From: Sinomonas atrocyanea
GTDB lineage: Bacteria; Actinomycetota; Actinomycetes; Actinomycetales; Micrococcaceae
Direction: 5' to 3'
DNA: 64,000 nucleotides
Assembly (NCBI RefSeq): GCF_030812675.1
Contig: NZ_JAUSTE010000008.1
Location: forward strand, 1-64,000
The stretch's first letter is position 1; each line of letters begins with the position of its first letter. Below the pieces are notes generated by a model, which ran no database searches, was not told the origin of the DNA, and saw only the letters and a program-made list of their open reading frames with translations. The translations under genes were made by a program, and so were the position numbers. Positions 1-8,233 of the stretch are shown here, piece by piece.

Positions 1-126
1 ATCGCGTGTAACGGTGTTGTGGCGGGTTTGTTGGGGGGGCCCCCCCCCCCCCCCCGCGTCCTGGTAACTTCCGGCGGGGGGGGGGCGCCCCCCCCCCCCC
101 GCCCCCCCCCCCTGCACCGCTCTGAG
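1..126. repeat. G/C homopolymer tracts flanking the displaced putA tail
   Basis: The sequence shows G7 (33-39) directly followed by C16 (40-55), then G10 (76-85), the dinucleotide CG, C13 (88-100), one G and C11 (102-112). Read on the minus strand this lies just after the stop codon of the displaced putA tail, and the G10/C13 pair could fold as a GC hairpin acting as a terminator. Homopolymers of this length are also typical sequencing or assembly errors, so exact lengths should not be trusted. No gene is seen here. Confidence 0.6.
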
Positions 127-168
127 TCAGAGCTCCACGGTCATTGACGTCGGGTTCGGGTTCCCGAA
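127..168 (-). pseudogene. putA: Stranded native 3' end of putA
   Basis: Read on the minus strand, 174 down to 127 encodes YRFGNPNPTSMTVEL followed by TGA. The intact PutA encoded at 11781-15476 ends HRFGNPNPTLMTVTL followed by TAA. Direction and order fit a putA gene split by an insertion: the body lies to the right and this original end lies to the left. The stretch has no start codon or promoter of its own. The GC-rich codons and TGA stop match the host better than the TAA-ended tail now attached to putA. That 127-168 is the host-derived part is inference from the att geometry. Confidence 0.85.
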
Positions 169-175
169 GCGGTAC
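136..175. other. attL of the integrated element
   Basis: This 40-bp stretch matches 11790-11829 at 33 of 40 positions. Positions 152-168 are identical to 11806-11822 over 17 bp. Inside the core, TTCGGG and CCCGAA form a perfect dyad around a central TT (161-162). Serine integrases cut around a non-palindromic central dinucleotide, so TT is the likely crossover. The serine integrase gene begins 30 bp to the right, the usual position for an attL. Confidence 0.8.
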
Positions 176-204
176 TAGAGACACACATGGCATAGGGTGC
201 TGTC

Positions 205-1806
205 ATGGCTACAGATCCTTCGAAGCTCGCGTTCATCTACACACGAGTGAGTCAGGACCGAGAGGGCGGCGGCCTGGCCGTGTCCCGCCAGCTCGAAGAC
301 TGTGAACGTCTGGCTCGGGATCGCGGCCTGACTGTGGTGGACCACTTCTCGGACAACGACGTTAGCGCTTATACGGGCAAGCCCCGGCCGAAATACCGGG
401 CCATGCTGGCCCACCTGTCCGACGTGCGGTCTGTGATCGTCTGGCACACCGATCGACTGCACCGGGACCCCACTGAGCTAGAGGAATGGATCGTGGCCAC
501 GGGCGGTGACACCGCCGCCAACGTGGCAACGCTCACGGTGCAGGCCGGAGACCTCGACTTGAACACTGCTGACGGGCGCTTGCGCGCCCGTATTAGCGGT
601 GCGGTTGCCCGCCACGAATCGGAGCGCAAGTCTGAGCGCGTTCGGCGCAAGATCGCCGACAAGGTGGGGCGAGGGGAATGGCTCGGGGGATCGGTGCCGT
701 TTGGGTGGGATGCAGTTGGGAGCGAGCTGGTGCTCAACGAGGAAGAAGCCAGCGTCGTAAGAGACTTCTCGATACGCGTCATCCAAGGTTCATCGCTCGG
801 GTCACTTGCGCGCGAGCTGCAGGAGAGTGGACGTCCGGCCCGGAAGCCCCGCAAGGACGGCACACCGAGCAAGAGGATTGGACGGTGGACTCCCGAAAGA
901 GTGAAGGAGATGCTCCTTAGGGCGCGAAATGCGGGCCTAGTCGAACTTAGGAACAAGACCACCGGTGAGATGGAAGTAGTTGGCACCACCAAGGCGCCGG
1001 CAATCGTGAGTGAAACGCAGTGGCGCGCCGTGGTCCGCAAGCTCACTGATCCCTCACGGCGGGTTCACACGAAGACGAACCGGCCCATCTACCTTCTCGG
1101 TGGCATCGGGCGCTGCAACTGTGGCGCACCCCTCCGGAGCGCGTCGGCTGCAAATGGGGGTCGGATCTACAAGTGTTCCCTTTATGGCACCGAGCGTGCG
1201 GCCACAGGGCCGCACACGAGTCGTAGCCAGAAGCCATTAGACGAGATGGTCCGTGAGTGCGCTGTCGCTGTTCTCAGCAACCAAGCGTTCATTGAGAGTC
1301 TGTCCGCCCCTGGTACCAGTGCTGAACGTCAATTGCTCAACGACGAACTCGCTGAGGTAGAGGCGCAGGAACAGGACGTGCTGGCTACTGTCGGCAAGTC
1401 TCGTATTGCTGGCCCCGTGCTGATCAAGCTAGCGGAAGAACGCGAACGCATCGAGCAGGCGCTCGCAGACCTCGAAGAACGTGGCGGGCGAGCCGCCACC
1501 GCGGATGCCATGATGGCGATGGCGGCTGTCGGGCAGTTCGATATGTTCCTCCACTTCGATGCCGTCGGTACCTGGGACTCATGGCCGATCGATCGAAAAC
1601 GAGACTGGATCAGGCAGAATCTGCGGGTCACAATCCGCCCAGAGATTGAGAAGGACCCCCGAAAGTTCTGCCGTGAGTCCGTCGAGGTAACGCTTTGGGA
1701 CGGCTCTCCCATCCCAACGCAGCACGCGCTCCCGCCTACGGGCGATGGAGCCGAGCCGGGTGGGCCGCCCGTGGGCGGCCGCCATCGTCGCCGCGGCTTG
1801 GGCTGA
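205..1806 (+). CDS. Large serine integrase
   Basis: This 533-aa site-specific recombinase has an N-terminal resolvase domain (about residues 8-155) with the catalytic Ser16 in YTRVS, a recombinase domain (about 160-280), a zinc-ribbon-like part with Cys304, Cys306 and Cys324, and a charged, probably coiled-coil stretch (about 350-430). The family integrates and excises DNA at attP/attB sites without host factors, and excision needs a directionality factor. It lies 30 bp from attL, so it is the obvious integrase for the island. The ATG at 205 gives a start close to the resolvase domain; no strong Shine-Dalgarno sequence precedes it. A perfect 8-bp inverted repeat with a 2-nt loop (1763-1780) sits inside the 3' end of the gene. 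No excisionase-like partner was recognised. Confidence 0.93.
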   Translation: MATDPSKLAFIYTRVSQDREGGGLAVSRQLEDCERLARDRGLTVVDHFSDNDVSAYTGKPRPKYRAMLAHLSDVRSVIVWHTDRLHRDPTELEEWIVATGGDTAANVATLTVQAGDLDLNTADGRLRARISGAVARHESERKSERVRRKIADKVGRGEWLGGSVPFGWDAVGSELVLNEEEASVVRDFSIRVIQGSSLGSLARELQESGRPARKPRKDGTPSKRIGRWTPERVKEMLLRARNAGLVELRNKTTGEMEVVGTTKAPAIVSETQWRAVVRKLTDPSRRVHTKTNRPIYLLGGIGRCNCGAPLRSASAANGGRIYKCSLYGTERAATGPHTSRSQKPLDEMVRECAVAVLSNQAFIESLSAPGTSAERQLLNDELAEVEAQEQDVLATVGKSRIAGPVLIKLAEERERIEQALADLEERGGRAATADAMMAMAAVGQFDMFLHFDAVGTWDSWPIDRKRDWIRQNLRVTIRPEIEKDPRKFCRESVEVTLWDGSPIPTQHALPPTGDGAEPGGPPVGGRHRRRGLG

Positions 1807-2216
1807 CGCGGCCCTCATGACGTAGGAAGCAGAGGCTGGGGAATGAGGACCCGCCCGGGCTAGGCAAACTGTCGGACGCGCCGCCGGAGGAGCTAGACAG
1901 GTCGTGTCGTGCCTCTCCCTGTCCGGTGGCATCCGCCGGTAGACTGCTCCTCAGCACGCTGGCCCCCTAGGGCCAGCGACAACTTAATACTTCACACACA
2001 ACAGAGCATCAGCCCCTACGTGGGCCGGTGCTCTGTTGCGTCTCGGGCCAGATCAAGAGAGGAGTTGAAGCCCGCGACAACGGCGACGGCCTGCCGGCCT
2101 CTGCCGAACCGAGAGTCGCAGCAGCTATTGGGCCACAGTGCCCGTCGCGCTCGGCTCCCGCCTCACACACCGGCCATCGACGGCCCTAGTCCACTAAGGA
2201 AGGACCACCTCTGACC
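1807..2216. other. Intergenic region with two strong hairpins
   Basis: This 410-bp gap between the integrase and the HNH gene shows no convincing coding sequence. It holds two stem-loops. One is an 8-bp stem with a 6-nt loop (1957-1964 paired with 1971-1978). The other is a 10-bp stem (1999-2008 with 2029-2038) with an internal GCCC/GGGC pair. Neither has a clear T-tract, so they may be terminators for the integrase or a structured leader of the HNH gene. A purine-rich ribosome site (AAGGAAGG, about 2197-2204) precedes the HNH start. Confidence 0.55.
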
Positions 2217-2954
2217 ATGCCCCCTCTGCTAGAAGCCGATCAAGCATCAGCTACCCCGCCACGGCAGAATGACCCCTCTGAGAGCAGCGCGCCATGGGGC
2301 GCAGTTCCCGCCCCAGCACTGGGCGAGACAGCCTCTCAAGAAACAATTCCACTGTTGCGTTCGGGACACATTCCCTGCGCCATCGAGGGATGCTCGTCGC
2401 CCCGCCACGCGGGCACGCCTGAGGGTCCGCTTTGCAACACCCACTACACGGCCTGGCGTCGAGCGCAGCCCAACAGGTGCTCCGTGCCCCGGTGCTCGGG
2501 GACCGCCCAGTTCGGGAAGGTCTGCCGACGACACGAGCCCACCCTCATCATGCAGGACAGGAAGCTTGCTGAGACCCTCGAACGGTTCTCGGCCAGCATC
2601 GGTGCCTACGCGGGCCACTGGCTGTGGACCGGCGCGATGAACGATGACTTGTACCCGACATTCACCGCGAACGGCCTCAAGTGGTACGCCCATCGGTGGG
2701 CGTACGCCTACTTCATAGGGCCCCACAGGGCCCGTCAGGAGCTCGATCACGTTTGCGGGATTGAACTGTGCGTACGGCCTGACCATCTGTTCCCTGTGGG
2801 CCACAAGGAGAACATCCGGCTCCGTGACCGTCGCTTGTACCTGCCGGATGCTTGGATCACGCCTAGGAACTATCGCCGTGTCTGGACACCCCGGGCAGAC
2901 GAGTTTGCGCTACAGCACAACCTGCCAGCTCCGCGCTTTGGTCTCGCTAGCTGA
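2217..2954 (+). CDS. HNH endonuclease with two N-terminal zinc knuckles
   Basis: This 245-aa protein resembles HNH endonucleases of actinophages and mobile elements. Residues 135-205 hold the HNH core: a WLWTG-type start, then LDHVCGIELCVRPDH (His178, His190) and HKENI (His196, Asn199). Ahead of it are two C-x4-C...C-x2-H modules (Cys54/59/73-His76 and Cys88/93/103-His106) that probably bind zinc and DNA. The ATG at 2217 follows an AAGGAAGG ribosome site. It is co-oriented with the integrase and ends before a strong hairpin. It could be a homing-type nuclease or a nicking enzyme of the element; its target cannot be told from sequence. Confidence 0.85.
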   Translation: MPPLLEADQASATPPRQNDPSESSAPWGAVPAPALGETASQETIPLLRSGHIPCAIEGCSSPRHAGTPEGPLCNTHYTAWRRAQPNRCSVPRCSGTAQFGKVCRRHEPTLIMQDRKLAETLERFSASIGAYAGHWLWTGAMNDDLYPTFTANGLKWYAHRWAYAYFIGPHRARQELDHVCGIELCVRPDHLFPVGHKENIRLRDRRLYLPDAWITPRNYRRVWTPRADEFALQHNLPAPRFGLAS

Positions 2955-2983
2955 CTTGATCAGAGCGTTAGGGGAAGACGCTC

Positions 2984-3024
2984 GGTAGCGAGCTGGAGGG
3001 GCGCACTCCCTCCAGTTCGCTACC
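2984..3024. terminator. Bidirectional hairpin terminator
   Basis: A 17-bp stem (2984-3000 with 3008-3024, one G-U pair) with a 7-nt loop lies between the convergent HNH gene and restriction-modification gene. Position and stem strength fit a terminator serving both strands. Confidence 0.8.
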
Positions 3025-3047
3025 AAGCTGGCAGGACAATTCAACTG

Positions 3048-6000
3048 CTACACGACGAGAGAGGACTCTTCTAGAGCATCGCGAAGATCGTCCACGCTTT
3101 CTCCCTCAACGGTTGGGATAACATGCTCGATCGACCGCTTGAGTTCGACGGCCACGCCATTGGACGCTAGAGCCTGATCGATCAAGTTGCGCGCCTGTTG
3201 AAATGTCTTAGCGCCAGTCAAGTCCACACCTCGGGCTACATTCTCAGCGCGTTCAGCAAGAGTCGCAATCTCTTGATGATGCCGACTAGCCGAGTCCCAG
3301 GCGGGAAACGGAACCTGGAACACATACTTATCGAAGTCCCTCTCACCGAAGAGCCCGAGAGTCTGTAGCGGCTTTACCCGTTCTAGAAGCACCTCGCTAT
3401 TCAAGATGGCTTCCAAGTACCTGGCTTCACCGATTGTGCTCGCGGACGCCCAGTAGAGCTTGTGCTCAACGATAGCCCGCGAGTCCTTTGTGATCGCGGC
3501 AGCTATCCGATTGCCTGAACTCGTATAGCAGACTCTGTACGTGGACTCTGTGACCAACTGTGCGCTCAGTTGCCCGTGGTAATCAAGGCGCTCGCGAAGC
3601 GGCCCAGCATTCGGATTTGAACGATTGCTCTCCCACGCAGTTTCCGCGGCCGACCACCAAGGGTCCAAGCCGGGATCGGCTTCCACTTCAGATCCCGAAA
3701 GTAGCTTCCTGTTCTTGATTGGAAGGACACACTCCAACGGCTCGGTCATCCTGTATGGCAGGACAGTTTCACCGAGGAGGAGCGGGAAGATGAAGTCTTC
3801 CGCCACGCTTGCCTCTATCGAGGGCAGGAACTTCCATGGCTTTTTATCCTGATTCGACCGTCGCGAAATCACCGACGTGCGGCCAGCGCCGGCCCCGAGA
3901 GGGCCGGGATCGGTTCGCAGCACGCAGACAAGAACACGGGGAAGAATCAGTGCGCCTTGTCGGAATCGCTTGGCATACGGAGAAACCGGCAGCGGATTAT
4001 TCGGATCGTGCTGTACCACGACACCCGCGGACTCAGTCACACGGCCTTGCACCGCATCCCATGTCTGTGCATGATTAGAGAATTTTCCAGTCAGATACTT
4101 GGTCGCGGAGGGCAGTGCCTCCGCACCATTCCTGGCCTTCTGCCCGAAGACGACGCAGGACACCATCGGGAACCCCGTTTTGATCTTGACAAGTTCCCAT
4201 GCTTCTCGAAATTGTGCGGTCAAACCTGCGACGGTCTGGCTGTTCGACTGCCAATTCCCCGTGCGGAACCCGTGATGCGGCTTCCTAGTGAGCGTCCCGT
4301 GCGGCATGATGAAAGCGAAGCTCCCGCCTACCTTCAAGTATAGTTCGATCGCACGGCAGACGAATAGTGTCGAGAGGTCGCGGCCGCTCGCTCCGAGGGG
4401 GCCTGACAGCAGATTCCTTTCACGCGCTAGGCGCTTGTATCGATCCTGCATGGAGCCAGTCATTTTTGAATAGCGGAGCCATGGAGGGTTCCCCACGAGG
4501 AGATCGACCCGGTTTTCGGGAAGAGACAGCCACAGTGGCCTGATTAGGTTTCGGACGTAGTACCCCCAAATGTGATCCCGTCCATTGAGGTGCAGCTGGC
4601 GAAGCGTAGAAAACGTCGCGCGCAACATCTCGCGGTCTTCTTCAGGGACGTCGTACCTAATGAGAATAGGATCAATGAGGTCGCGAACCTTACTGGAAGG
4701 CCCCGCTTTCATCTCACGCGCCCGCCTTCTAGGGTCCATCAGCTTGGAAGGCGCGAGCTCATTCTCCGCTGAACTAAGAACCTTGTCAGCCATCTCCGAC
4801 ACGATTGCGTCAAATCGTTGGGCGTCGTAAAGGATCGACTTCGGAAAAGCGAGATTGTCGTCGAACAGAAGTCCGCCGCCGGCGGACAAGAGATCTTCAC
4901 CTGTAGTCTCGACTGTGATGGCCTCTTCAGACGACAGCAGGTTCGTTTGTTGCTCCCACTGGAGAGAGTCCCCGAGATACACGGGTATGGACACGGGTCC
5001 GCGCTTGGGGTGGCGGAGTCTCTCTGTTCCAATTGCTAGGAGATAGGTGACTCGCGCGAGCGTGACGGCCACCGGGTGTATGTCCATGCCGTATACCGAG
5101 CGCACTACCCCGTCAACGGCCTCGGGCACGCCCAAGCCGCTCGACTCAGCAGCATCAAGGTAATGACGGACAGCATGGAACAAAAACGTTCCCGAGCCGC
5201 AAGAGGCATCCAATACTTTTACTCGAAGGGGGTCGGGGTACTCATCTGCGAGTATCTTGTAGGCCAGCCAGTCGGGGGTGTAGTACTCGCCTAGGCTCTC
5301 GCGCGTGGCCTGACTGATGACGCTCTCGTAGAGGTGCTTGAGAACGTCGTGCTCGACTTGGTCCCATCGGAATTTTGCCACACGCGAGGCGAGGGACCGC
5401 ACGAACTGCTCGCCGCCGTCAACCTCTAAAACCCAGTCGAAGAAGTCTGCCTCCACGACGCCGCGGATCTGGGCATGGCCAAACCGAGTTCCGTCTGCCA
5501 GATGCTGCGGGCTCACCGCATTAGGACCGCTCAGGTCGAAGCCCAGCACGGCGTGAGCGATCGATTCGGCCGTCAGCACAAGGAGCGTGTGGTCAAGGAA
5601 CAGATGCTCGGCATCTTCGAACCCAGACCCGAATGCAGTACGAAGCAACTTCGCCCAGAGTTCGCGTTTGAGTGTCACCGTAGGGTTCGTTCGGTTCGCG
5701 TCCAAGAGCACCTTGAGCGAGGCATGGTCAGCGTGATGCCCTGGGGAATTCGAACCGAGACGCGCCTCGATTGCCTGTGGTGTCGGCTTAACCTGGGCGA
5801 CCGTGGCAAGCACAGCGCCGAGCCACTCACGGAGCTTCTCAGCGTCGTCGGAACCGCGAATCAGCAGCGGCTCTGCGGCTTGAACGATGCCTCCCGCCGC
5901 TTGCGCGTCGGGGACATACAAGATCCACTCGTACCCGTCCGTAAGGACGCCAAGATAGCGAGCCCCAGTCTGCTGGCAGCGGGTCTGAACATACTGGCCA

Positions 6001-6278
6001 AGCTGTTCTTCAGCGGTGGCGAGGACATTGCCCGCTCTGAGATTCTTCTTGACCTCAATCACCGTTGTGCCCGACTCGACATCGATACGACGCCGGCTGC
6101 CGTCTCCGAGCTGAGCCTCCATCGCAACCGTTTGCACTTCGTCGGCGATGTCGTTTGCGTCCACGTTAAGTCCGGCCGCCAAGATGAATGCACGGACGTC
6201 TGCCTGTAGCGTCGCTTCGGACCTAGCCGGGTCCCGTCGAGCCATCCGTGCGGTCAGATCTTCAGGAGTCTCTGGCAA
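3048..6278 (-). CDS. Type IIG-like restriction-modification enzyme (nuclease plus adenine methylase)
   Basis: This 1076-aa single-chain protein has an N-terminal PD-(D/E)xK-like nuclease motif (Asp66 in RRRID, then E75-V-K77). A methyltransferase region follows: EYYTP (331-335), the SAM-binding DASCGSGTF (357-365) and the catalytic NPPW (597-600) of gamma-type N6-adenine methylases. The C-terminal 400 residues would hold target recognition. This order is that of Eco57I/type IIG enzymes, which cut invading DNA and methylate their own sites with one polypeptide. A TTG at 6278 is chosen because a GGGGGAG ribosome site lies just upstream; an in-frame ATG at 6245 is the alternative and loses 11 residues. 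A 416-aa gene lies 161 bp upstream on the same strand. The specificity is unknown, and a BREX or DISARM methylase is less likely given the nuclease motif and the lack of partners. Confidence 0.87.
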   Translation of the reverse strand: MPETPEDLTARMARRDPARSEATLQADVRAFILAAGLNVDANDIADEVQTVAMEAQLGDGSRRRIDVESGTTVIEVKKNLRAGNVLATAEEQLGQYVQTRCQQTGARYLGVLTDGYEWILYVPDAQAAGGIVQAAEPLLIRGSDDAEKLREWLGAVLATVAQVKPTPQAIEARLGSNSPGHHADHASLKVLLDANRTNPTVTLKRELWAKLLRTAFGSGFEDAEHLFLDHTLLVLTAESIAHAVLGFDLSGPNAVSPQHLADGTRFGHAQIRGVVEADFFDWVLEVDGGEQFVRSLASRVAKFRWDQVEHDVLKHLYESVISQATRESLGEYYTPDWLAYKILADEYPDPLRVKVLDASCGSGTFLFHAVRHYLDAAESSGLGVPEAVDGVVRSVYGMDIHPVAVTLARVTYLLAIGTERLRHPKRGPVSIPVYLGDSLQWEQQTNLLSSEEAITVETTGEDLLSAGGGLLFDDNLAFPKSILYDAQRFDAIVSEMADKVLSSAENELAPSKLMDPRRRAREMKAGPSSKVRDLIDPILIRYDVPEEDREMLRATFSTLRQLHLNGRDHIWGYYVRNLIRPLWLSLPENRVDLLVGNPPWLRYSKMTGSMQDRYKRLARERNLLSGPLGASGRDLSTLFVCRAIELYLKVGGSFAFIMPHGTLTRKPHHGFRTGNWQSNSQTVAGLTAQFREAWELVKIKTGFPMVSCVVFGQKARNGAEALPSATKYLTGKFSNHAQTWDAVQGRVTESAGVVVQHDPNNPLPVSPYAKRFRQGALILPRVLVCVLRTDPGPLGAGAGRTSVISRRSNQDKKPWKFLPSIEASVAEDFIFPLLLGETVLPYRMTEPLECVLPIKNRKLLSGSEVEADPGLDPWWSAAETAWESNRSNPNAGPLRERLDYHGQLSAQLVTESTYRVCYTSSGNRIAAAITKDSRAIVEHKLYWASASTIGEARYLEAILNSEVLLERVKPLQTLGLFGERDFDKYVFQVPFPAWDSASRHHQEIATLAERAENVARGVDLTGAKTFQQARNLIDQALASNGVAVELKRSIEHVIPTVEGESVDDLRDALEESSLVV

Positions 6279-6439
6279 CTCTCCCCCTCTTTGGTATTGA
6301 GAATGACACTACCGGTGACTTCTGCTTAGCCAGGACACCGCGGTCGCATGTCTCTAGGCCCAACCCCCAGTCGGCGCGACGGTTGGCTGATACCGAGTTC
6401 GGACGCCCGAGTTGCCGTCGGCACTCGGACCACTGCCGG

Positions 6440-7690
6440 CTACCTCAGGCGATCATTGGCGGCTAGAAGGTAGTACAGGTCGTGGGTGCGAGCAGTCCGC
6501 CGGCCCTCCGCAGCGTCACGGACAGCCTTGGCGGCGGAATGAACAACTGACCCTCCAGCCGCGGCAATCGCTGATCCGGACAACGCGCTGAGTTCCGCTA
6601 TTGATCCAATTCCGAAAACTAGGGCGGCTCCGGCAGCACCTGTTGTGATTGCCTTGACGTCGGTCACGATGCTTAGCGCAGCATCCTTTGCGATCCGCGT
6701 TGCAGAGAGGTCCCGGCGCAGAGATTCGAGCGTTGGCTGGACCTCGTCGCGCCACAGATCATCCACTTCGGCTCGGAGCGCCGGGTCCAGAGGCCCAGAG
6801 ACCAGTTTCGCTGAGAGATCAGCTATTCCCTTGCGATAGCTGATGAGGGGTACAGCGAGTTCTGATCGAGTTTCCAATATCGCCTCGATTGGCGCCTCTG
6901 GAAACGCTGGCAACCGCTCGACCAGTCCAATGCCTGTCGCTGCGCGTACGGCATGCTTCTCGGTCAGAGGATGAAGCTGGGCTTGTTCTTCTCGAAGCAT
7001 GGCGTTCACGATGCCTGCGATCTGATCATCAAACATCAGGTGACTGCGGGGGTCACCCAATAGGCGCTTCAGAGTCTCGGCGTACTGATCCACAGTGAGA
7101 CCCAAATCAGCGCTGATCTCGAAAGCATCGGCGGATAACGTGAGCAACCCGGCCTCGGCCGCGATGGCAAGGTCCGGCGCACCGGCCTGCTCCCACATCT
7201 TGCCGACTACGGCGTTGAAGCCATGGTCGCCGCCAAGAAAGCTGCTCACGAAACCGTTTACGGTCTCGCGGATCTGGCGGCTCCGCTCGGCCCCGAGAAG
7301 CCGCCGCCTCGCTTCTCGGTTGAGGTTGTTCAACTGTCTAAGAGCGTTGAGGGTCGCACGAAGATCAGCTATGTCACCGGTGAAGCCGAAGTGCCGGAGA
7401 GTTGCCTCGTCCAGTGCCCCCATCATTTCGAACACGAAGTCGGGACCTTGAGCTGCGCCAGCTGCAAAGGACGCGATCATAAAAGCACCTGGAGAGATGA
7501 GCTCTACCTCGTCGGCGTATAGGAGAGCAGACCGTACTAGTCGAGCATCTTCCTCAACCGACACTCCCCCTGGCCCCTCCTTGGGGCCAGTCGCTATCAC
7601 GATCTTCAGACCGCCGCTTGCCTGGATGCGGACAGCAGCCTTGGGTCGTTTGACGCCCTGACGGCGTGGACGCTGGCGAGATGCTGGCAC
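6440..7690 (-). CDS. Unrecognised 416-aa protein upstream of the restriction enzyme
   Basis: I do not recognise a family with confidence. The first 25 residues are very basic. Residues 28-35 (LKIVIATG) look like a beta-strand and loop; the middle is mostly helical. Residues 265-300 contain an ILETRSELAVPLISYRKG-type amphipathic stretch. Residues 338-388 are rich in Gly, Ala, Val and Ile and could be a membrane-inserting hairpin. The C-terminus ends HDLYYLLAANDRLR. The start is GTG at 7690 with an AGGGAG ribosome site about 9 nt upstream. It is followed on the same strand, after 161 bp, by the type IIG enzyme, so co-transcription is plausible. The context suggests a defence role, possibly a membrane effector or accessory factor, but this is inference. 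Confidence 0.7.
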   Translation of the reverse strand: MPASRQRPRRQGVKRPKAAVRIQASGGLKIVIATGPKEGPGGVSVEEDARLVRSALLYADEVELISPGAFMIASFAAGAAQGPDFVFEMMGALDEATLRHFGFTGDIADLRATLNALRQLNNLNREARRRLLGAERSRQIRETVNGFVSSFLGGDHGFNAVVGKMWEQAGAPDLAIAAEAGLLTLSADAFEISADLGLTVDQYAETLKRLLGDPRSHLMFDDQIAGIVNAMLREEQAQLHPLTEKHAVRAATGIGLVERLPAFPEAPIEAILETRSELAVPLISYRKGIADLSAKLVSGPLDPALRAEVDDLWRDEVQPTLESLRRDLSATRIAKDAALSIVTDVKAITTGAAGAALVFGIGSIAELSALSGSAIAAAGGSVVHSAAKAVRDAAEGRRTARTHDLYYLLAANDRLR

Positions 7691-8233
7691 CCCAAGTCTC
7701 CCTAATTCAACGATCGTGCGGTCGTACTTTCTAAGGCTAAACGCGGGCGGCTCCGATGGACCGCAGCACCCTGCAGTGATCTGTACAGTTCGGCTGCATT
7801 CGTTGTCTATCCCGTACAGGCTTGGACGTGCGTTTCACCACCGGGTCGGAGAATCGTGTTATGGGGTCCTCCCCCTGGGGGGGCATGTCGGCTACTGCCC
7901 AACCGAGCACGGGGGTCCGACGGCGAGCATTGAAGCGAGCGCGCAGGCGCCATCCTCGCGGACTCACACCGACCAAACCCAGCCGAGCACGTCGGTGAGC
8001 CAGCCAAGCCCGCAGAACGGTACACAGCAAGCCGAGGAACTGAGGGCGACGGCGAGGGTGGAGAGCTGGAGCGCCCGAATTTCTCAGCTCTCACCTACCT
8101 ATCAAAAAACCAAGGCTTGCTGACTCGGACCGCGACAGGCCTCCGGGCCTGTCAGATTTGCGAGAGCGAATGAGTAATTGATAGGTTCTCAATAACCCCT
8201 CAAACATGATGGGTAAACGCGAGAGGACCATCA
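7691..8233. promoter_or_regulatory. Divergent intergenic region with hairpin and resolvase promoter
   Basis: This 543-bp region separates two divergent genes. A perfect 8-bp stem with a TCCG tetraloop lies at 8134-8153. An ATTGA-N7-TCAAT inverted repeat starts near 8176, overlapping a TTGATA that could be a -35 box, with AAACAT about 18 nt downstream as a -10. Inverted repeats next to a resolvase gene are typical of res subsites, though no full three-subsite res was demonstrated. A 135-codon open frame (7716-8123) crosses the region but looks non-coding. Confidence 0.45.

Noticed and set aside
3048-6278. BREX (PglX) or DISARM methylase
   Set aside because: PglX lacks the N-terminal PD-(D/E)xK motif seen here, and no PglZ, BrxC, helicase or phospholipase-D partner is present.
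7716-8123. 135-codon plus-strand frame between the unknown gene and the resolvase
   Set aside because: No ribosome site, low-complexity Ser/Thr/Gln-rich end and no recognisable motif; treated as intergenic.
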